The notes beneath the pieces are model-generated. The model searched no databases, was not told the origin of the DNA, and was given only the letters and a program-made list of their open reading frames with translations. Below, one piece after another: positions 59,774 to 64,000 of a stretch of 64,000 nucleotides of DNA. The stretch lies in contig JAUXWB010000516.1 of assembly GCA_030684475.1 (NCBI GenBank), forward strand, positions 1-64,000, read 5' to 3'. The DNA is from Reyranella sp. Its GTDB lineage: Bacteria; Pseudomonadota; Alphaproteobacteria; Reyranellales; Reyranellaceae. Made by a program: the position numbers and the translations under genes. Position 1 is the stretch's first letter; each line of letters begins with the position of its first letter.

Positions 59774-60172
59774 TTACGCCGCAGTCATCACGCCGGCCAG
59801 TGCCGTGTAGGTCTCGGTCCACGCCGCCTTCACCTCGGGCGTGAAGTCGGCGCCGAGCCCCTTCTCCAGGGTCCACAGCAGGGCAGCGCCGACCGGCGCA
59901 TAATGTGCCGCCGTCACGCCGTAACCCTTGTGGCGCTCGCCGAGCGCCTTCACTGCCGGTAGGATCGTCTCGAGCTGGTGCAGGTTGCCGACCGCGGTGC
60001 CCAGCATGCCCATCAGCTTGGTCTTCTGCTCCTTCAGGTCCTGCGGGAACATCGGCCGCACCTCGGGCGCGATCTCGAACAGGCGGTCGTAGAACAGGTC
60101 GGCGGCGGTGCCGGCGATCGGCACGACCTTCTTGAAGCTCGTCTGGACCAGTTCGATTTTCTCTGGAGTCAT
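59774..60172 (-). CDS. Single-domain bacterial globin
   Basis: A 132-residue haem globin of the Vitreoscilla-hemoglobin/flavohemoglobin-domain kind. TPEKIELVQTSFKKVVPIAG is helix A; LFYDRLFEIAPEVRPMFP is B-C; the proximal-His region is HYAPVGAALLWTLEKGLG. There is no reductase domain. ATG 60172 is preceded by GGGGA. Possible roles are oxygen delivery or nitric-oxide handling. It lies 30 bp from the ABC-importer operon, same strand. Confidence 0.88.
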   Translation of the reverse strand: MTPEKIELVQTSFKKVVPIAGTAADLFYDRLFEIAPEVRPMFPQDLKEQKTKLMGMLGTAVGNLHQLETILPAVKALGERHKGYGVTAAHYAPVGAALLWTLEKGLGADFTPEVKAAWTETYTALAGVMTAA

Positions 60173-60202
60173 TGGCCAAGTCCCCTTCTGCAAGTCCCCA
60201 CG

Positions 60203-61063
60203 CTAGTTGAATCCTTCCGTCACGAATGGTGCGCCGTACCATCGCTGGGCGGCGAACTCCGCCAGGACGACGGCCCCGTAGACGGCGAGGCCGACGACAC
60301 ACAAGAGGGCAAGGGCTGCGAAGGTGAGCGCGCTGTCGGCGCTCGCCGCGGCGAACATGATGATGTAGCCCAGGCCCTGCTGGCCGGTGACGAACTCGCC
60401 CACGATCGTGCCGATCAGGGCCATGGTCATGCCCATCTTGAGGCCGGCGAAGATCGAGGGGATGGCGAAGGGCACCCGCACCGAGATGAAGGTGCGCCAC
60501 GAACTCGCGGTGAGGGCCGCGCAGAGGCGGAGCGCCTCGGGCTTGGTGCGGGCGAGGCCACCGGCCGTTGCCGCGGCGATCGGAAAGAACGAGAGAAACA
60601 GCGCGAAGACCAGGCGCGATTCGCTGCCCACGCCGAACCAGATGACGAACAGCGGCGCGAGCGCGATCTTGGGGACGATCTGGAACAGTACGAGGTGCGG
60701 GAACAGCGCCTGCTCCAGGCGCCGGGATTGCGTGATCGCGGCGCCGAGTAACATGCCGATCACCGCTGCCAGGGCGAACCCCATCACCGTTTCGCGCGCC
60801 GTGGACGCGAGGTGCGGGAAGAGCAGCGGCATGTTCCCACCCAGGATCGCGGCGATCTCCGAGGGCGAGGCGAGGAGCGAGCGCGTTTGCGGGAAGCGGT
60901 CGACGCCCCATTGCCAGGCGCCGAGCCAGGCCGCGGCGAACGACAGGGGTAGGAGAACCGGCCGCAGCGCCGGCCAGCGAAGCCACCGCCGGGCACGCGC
61001 GGCGGTCGCGCCGACAGCCGCGGCGTCGACGGGAGAGTCCGCGGCGAAGGGCAGGATCGTCAT
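60203..61063 (-). CDS. ABC transporter permease (SsuC/TauC-type), second
   Basis: A 286-residue inner-membrane permease with six helices and the EAA loop ALRLCAALTASSWRTFISVRVPFAIPSIFAGLK. The ATG at 61063 overlaps the stop of the other permease (ATGA), so the long open frame upstream is not coding. Last gene of the NMT1/SsuA-type importer operon. The importer may carry a heterodimer of the two permeases, which are similar to each other. Confidence 0.92.
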   Translation of the reverse strand: MTILPFAADSPVDAAAVGATAARARRWLRWPALRPVLLPLSFAAAWLGAWQWGVDRFPQTRSLLASPSEIAAILGGNMPLLFPHLASTARETVMGFALAAVIGMLLGAAITQSRRLEQALFPHLVLFQIVPKIALAPLFVIWFGVGSESRLVFALFLSFFPIAAATAGGLARTKPEALRLCAALTASSWRTFISVRVPFAIPSIFAGLKMGMTMALIGTIVGEFVTGQQGLGYIIMFAAASADSALTFAALALLCVVGLAVYGAVVLAEFAAQRWYGAPFVTEGFN

Positions 61064-61821
61064 CCGCGATACCAACGGATGGCGAGCCGCTCGAGGCCGG
61101 CCACGGCACCGTAGAGGGCGAGACCAAGGGCGCAGAGCAAGGCGATGGCCGCGAAGGCACCGGCCGTCTGGGAGCGCGCGCCGGCCGCCAGGATCGCGAA
61201 GCCAAGGCCTTCCCTGGCGCTGATGAATTCGGCGATGACGACGCCGGTGACCGCCATCGTCGAACTGATCCGGACCCCGCTGAAGAAATGCGGCAGGGCG
61301 AAGGGAACGCGCACCGACCAGAAGGTTCGCCACGTCGAGGCGCCGAGCGACTGACACAGCCGGAGCGCGCTGAGGTCGGTATTGGCGAGGCCGACCGCGG
61401 TCGAAATCAGTACGGGAAAGAAACTGAGCAGCGCGGCGAAGGTGATGCGTGCCTCGTGGTCGATGCCGAGGAAGACGACGAAAAGCGGTGCCAGTGCCAC
61501 CTTCGGGGTGAGTTGCAAGGTCACGATGGCCGGGTAGACGATCTCGCGCAGGATCTTCGAGCTGCTGATGGCCGCGGCACCGAGGAAGCCCGCCGCAACC
61601 GCCAGCGCGAAGGCCGCCAGCGCCTCGCGTCCGGTGACGCTGGCCTGGTGGAGCAGGGACGGGAGCGCGCGAAGGAGGTTCTCGGCGATCGAACTCGGCG
61701 CCGGCAGGATGACCTCGGGAATTTCACCGAGCTGAACCGAGAGCTGCCAGGTGATGGCGATCACCGCCGCGCTCGCCAGCGGCAGCACCAGGGAGAGCGT
61801 GCGTTCGCTCATCGCCTTCAT
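61060..61821 (-). CDS. ABC transporter permease (SsuC/TauC-type), first
   Basis: A 253-residue permease, six helices, with EAA loop ALRLCQSLGASTWRTFWSVRVPFALPHFFSGVR. PEVILPAPSSIAENLL is the conserved N-terminal segment of this family. It starts MKAMSERTLS and overlaps the ATPase stop by 4 bp. Located between the ATPase and the second permease. Confidence 0.92.
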   Translation of the reverse strand: MKAMSERTLSLVLPLASAAVIAITWQLSVQLGEIPEVILPAPSSIAENLLRALPSLLHQASVTGREALAAFALAVAAGFLGAAAISSSKILREIVYPAIVTLQLTPKVALAPLFVVFLGIDHEARITFAALLSFFPVLISTAVGLANTDLSALRLCQSLGASTWRTFWSVRVPFALPHFFSGVRISSTMAVTGVVIAEFISAREGLGFAILAAGARSQTAGAFAAIALLCALGLALYGAVAGLERLAIRWYRG

Positions 61822-62693
61822 ATCTGGCCGCCATGGCGACCGGGTTGGAGCACCGGCCCGTCGCCGGGCCGGCGATCGCGCTTGCCGCCGCCATGCTCGA
61901 TCATGCCGCGCAGGTCGGCGCAGAGCCGGGTGAACTCGGGCGTCTCGGTGACGGAGATGTCGCGCGGCCGGCCGAACGGGACGCGGACATCGGCAACGAT
62001 GGTCGCGGGCCGGCGCGTCATCACCAGCACCCGGTCGGCCAGCAGGACGGCTTCGCGGATCGAGTGGGTGACGAAGAGGGCGGTCTTGCCGTAGTGGCGC
62101 CAGATGTCGAGCAACGCCTCGTTCATCTCGTCGCGCGTGATGGCATCGAGCGCGCTGAACGGCTCGTCCATGAGCAGGATGTCGGGATCGTTCAGCAGGG
62201 CGCGGCAGATCGCGACCCGCTGGCGCATGCCGCCGCTCAGCTCGTGCGGGCGCTTGTTCTCGAAGCCGTGCAGGCCGACCATGTCGATCAGCGTCCGTGC
62301 CCGGTCGCGATACTCGGCATCGGGTCGACTGAGAACATGCGCCGGGAACATCACGTTCTGCAGCACCGTCTTCCACGGCAGCAGCGTCGGGTCCTGGAAC
62401 ATGATGCCGATGCTGGTGCGCGGCCCGGTCATCCGGTTTCCCGCGATCTCGATTGTCCCGCCGGTCGCTGATTCGAGCCCGCCGCACATCATCAGCAGCG
62501 TGCTCTTGCCGCAGCCGCTGGGCCCGAGGATGGCGATGAACTCGCCCCGCGCGACGTCGAAACTGACGTCACTCAGTGCCTCCACCGGCTTGTCGCCCGA
62601 AGCGTAGACCTTGCGCGCCTGTCGGACCTGGATGAAGCCGTGGTCTGCGGCGGGCGCGGCGGCCAGGGGCAGGGGCAGGGCGAGCGCGTCCAT
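61818..62693 (-). CDS. ABC transporter ATP-binding protein (SsuB/TauB-type)
   Basis: A 291-residue ATPase. Walker A GPSGCGKSTLL, Q-loop FQDPTLLPWKTVLQNVMFP, signature LSGGMRQRVAICRALL, Walker B ILLMDEPFSALD and switch VTHSIREAVLLADR. It has an extra C-terminal tail of about 30 basic, Gly-rich residues (EHGGGKRDRRPGDG). ATG 62693 lies 11 nt after the binding-protein stop; its own stop overlaps the first permease. Confidence 0.94.
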   Translation of the reverse strand: MDALALPLPLAAAPAADHGFIQVRQARKVYASGDKPVEALSDVSFDVARGEFIAILGPSGCGKSTLLMMCGGLESATGGTIEIAGNRMTGPRTSIGIMFQDPTLLPWKTVLQNVMFPAHVLSRPDAEYRDRARTLIDMVGLHGFENKRPHELSGGMRQRVAICRALLNDPDILLMDEPFSALDAITRDEMNEALLDIWRHYGKTALFVTHSIREAVLLADRVLVMTRRPATIVADVRVPFGRPRDISVTETPEFTRLCADLRGMIEHGGGKRDRRPGDGPVLQPGRHGGQI

Positions 62694-62704
62694 CGCCGCC
62701 GGCC

Positions 62705-63805
62705 TCAGCTCAGGACGGCCTTGAACTCCGTCACCGCCGATTCGGCCTTCGCCCATTCGGCGTCGCTGAGCTTCACCTTGCCCGTGAAGCGGTTTGTCAT
62801 GATCGCCTCCTGTGCCGGCCGCTTGTCCTTGGGCTCGGTCGCGATGTTCTTCATCACGAGCTCGGTCATCGTCTCGTAGTCCTTGGGATCGCCGAAGCCG
62901 AGGCCATTCTTGCGGGCCGGCGCGTACATCGCCTGGACCATCCAGATGCCGAGACCGACCCGCAGCCGCTCCTTGGCGTGCGCGACCAGGGCCATCTCGG
63001 GCACTTCCTTGAAGAAGATCTCCTGCGCGGCGGCGGGGTCGAGCAGGGTGAACTTCATCGCCTCGACGAGACCGTTCACCATTGCCTCGCACTGGCCGGG
63101 ATCCTTGGCCAGCCGCGCCGGCTGCGTCATCAGCACGTTGTGGTACAGGGGCAGATCGTACTTGCTGTAGAGCATGAAGCGCGGCTTCCGGCCGGCGGCG
63201 TAGAGGATGGGCGCCATGCTGATGGCGAAGCCGGAGAGCGCGTCCACCTTCTTGTCGAGCAGCAGCCGCTCGCGCACCTTGGGGTCGACCAGGATGGGCT
63301 TGATCTTCGACTCGTCGACGCCGGCGCGCTTCAGGAAGATCGGCCGGAAGGGGTAGTCGCCCGAGGTCACCACCGAGGCGATCGTCTTGCCCTCGAGGTC
63401 CTTCGGCGTGCGGATCGGCGAATCCTCCAGCACCGCCACGGACATGGTGGCGTCGTAGCCGGTGGTGGCAATCTGCACCAGCGGCAGGCCCTTGGCGGCC
63501 ATCTCGATGCCCGCGGTCGCGACCGACAGGCCGAAGTCGAACTTGCCCGCGGCGATCGCCTCGGCGGCGGCGGTTGAGCCGAAGCCGCGCGAGACGGTGA
63601 CGTTGAGGCCCTGCTTGGCCCAGAAGCCCTTGGACTTGGCGACGAAGGCGATGAGATTGCTGCCTTCGGCGAGCCACGGCAGCGTGAAGGTGAGGTCGGT
63701 CGCGGCCCGCGCCACGAAGGGTGTCGCAAGGCCTGCGGCGAGGCCGGCCGCGCCGGCCGTGGCCCTGAGCGCACTGCGGCGGGTGAGGGTCGATCTCGTG
63801 GACAT
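62705..63805 (-). CDS. ABC transporter substrate-binding protein (NMT1/SsuA-like)
   Basis: A 366-residue periplasmic binding protein with a Tat-like signal (RRSALRATAGAAGLAAGLATPFVARA). Mature part: LTFTLPWLAEGSNLIAFVAKSKGFW, GSTAAAEAIAAGKFDFGLS and DLEGKTIASVVTSGDYPF, the pattern of SsuA/NMT1-type proteins for sulfonates, pyrimidines or nitriles. ATG 63805 follows GAGGAG. It heads the importer operon, 25 nt after the end of a gene that runs off the window. The ligand is not predictable. Confidence 0.92.
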   Translation of the reverse strand: MSTRSTLTRRSALRATAGAAGLAAGLATPFVARAATDLTFTLPWLAEGSNLIAFVAKSKGFWAKQGLNVTVSRGFGSTAAAEAIAAGKFDFGLSVATAGIEMAAKGLPLVQIATTGYDATMSVAVLEDSPIRTPKDLEGKTIASVVTSGDYPFRPIFLKRAGVDESKIKPILVDPKVRERLLLDKKVDALSGFAISMAPILYAAGRKPRFMLYSKYDLPLYHNVLMTQPARLAKDPGQCEAMVNGLVEAMKFTLLDPAAAQEIFFKEVPEMALVAHAKERLRVGLGIWMVQAMYAPARKNGLGFGDPKDYETMTELVMKNIATEPKDKRPAQEAIMTNRFTGKVKLSDAEWAKAESAVTEFKAVLS

Positions 63806-63830
63806 GGTGCGGTCTCCTCTTGCTATGGGG

Positions 63831-64000
63831 TTACTCGGCGGCGGCTCGGCGGTCTGAAGGCGGTTGCCTTGCATGTTCGGCCACGAAGCGGCGCCAGGCG
63901 GCGACGCCGGCGTCGGTGCGCGACAGCGTCTCGCGCTGGCTCTTCACGCGCTCCAGCACGCGCTTGTCCTGGTCGGAGAACAGCCAGTCGTGCGTCCACG
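63831..64000 (-). CDS. Gene cut by the window end, ring-hydroxylating-oxygenase-like C-terminus
   Basis: The last 55 codons or so, ending TAA at 63831. The translated end HDWLFSDQDKRVLERVKSQR followed by TDAGVAAWRRFVAEH resembles the C-terminus of Rieske ring-hydroxylating oxygenase alpha subunits (a 'F..QDk.VLE' pattern). This is a weak match because only the tail is visible. It is directly upstream of the binding-protein gene and probably co-transcribed, which would tie the importer to an aromatic or N-heterocyclic substrate. Confidence 0.5.
   Translation of the reverse strand, partial: WTHDWLFSDQDKRVLERVKSQRETLSRTDAGVAAWRRFVAEHARQPPSDRRAAAE

Noticed and set aside
1-64000. CRISPR array, prophage or integrative element
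   Set aside because: No regularly spaced direct repeats, no integrase, transposase or phage structural gene was seen; repeats present are short palindromes or tandem units.

Overview
The window is GC-rich DNA with dense, mostly short-gapped genes and many 4-bp ATGA overlaps. Gene content (TRAP/TAXI transporters, an anaerobic hemN behind an FNR/FixK-type box, assimilatory nirBD, several flavin monooxygenases) fits a free-living soil or freshwater alphaproteobacterium, in the broad Bradyrhizobium/Reyranella style. That placement is inferred from gene style only. I found no rRNA or tRNA genes, no CRISPR array and no intact insertion sequence.

Layout. 0-4.4 kb: hemN, and a nirB-nirD operon preceded by a leader with two hexaloop hairpins and a terminator (ANTAR/NasT-type antitermination). 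4.5-12.2 kb: a worn region with gene remnants (a monooxygenase tail, an MFS tail), an orphan TRAP large permease flanked by a diverged direct repeat, a histidine kinase/LuxR response-regulator pair, and an intact Baeyer-Villiger-type monooxygenase. 12.2-17.2 kb: an HlyD/FtsX-like/ATPase efflux operon, half of a TauE/SafE gene, an exported acetolactate-decarboxylase-family protein and a divergent Crp-like regulator with a palindrome over its start. 17.3-17.8 kb: a non-coding stretch full of nested hairpins (candidate structured RNA). 17.9-29.3 kb: transporters (two MFS, a TAXI-TRAP system, a YraQ/ArsP-like permease with a mini-thioredoxin, a GntP permease), a glycosyltransferase bracketed by multi-hairpin repeats, and intergenic repeats. 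29.3-30.5 kb: a secreted GH5 glycosidase.

30.5-48.8 kb is a hybrid NRPS-PKS biosynthetic locus and the most notable feature. A minus-strand operon with 4-bp overlaps encodes A-PCP (valine-like specificity code), KS-AT-ACP-aminotransferase-C-A-PCP, C-TE without a carrier protein, and an alpha/beta hydrolase. Around it lie an Sfp-type phosphopantetheinyl transferase, a TIGR04325-type methyltransferase coupled to a GMC oxidoreductase, a frameshifted SDR and an acyl-CoA-dehydrogenase-like flavoenzyme. Colinear reading predicts valine, one malonyl extension, beta-transamination to a 3,4-diamino-5-methylhexanoyl unit, one further amino acid, then release. The last condensation domain has HAMVADG in place of HHxxxDG, and the thioesterase has Cys in place of Ser.

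48.9-64 kb: a GH25 lipoprotein, an IlvD/Edd dehydratase, a 2OG-Fe(II) oxygenase, two unknown exported proteins, a periplasmic glutathione peroxidase followed by a truncated RidA, gamma-glutamyltransferase, a flavodoxin-fold quinone reductase, a NicC-like monooxygenase, a single-domain globin, and an NMT1/SsuA-type ABC importer operon that begins downstream of a ring-hydroxylating-oxygenase-like gene cut by the window end.
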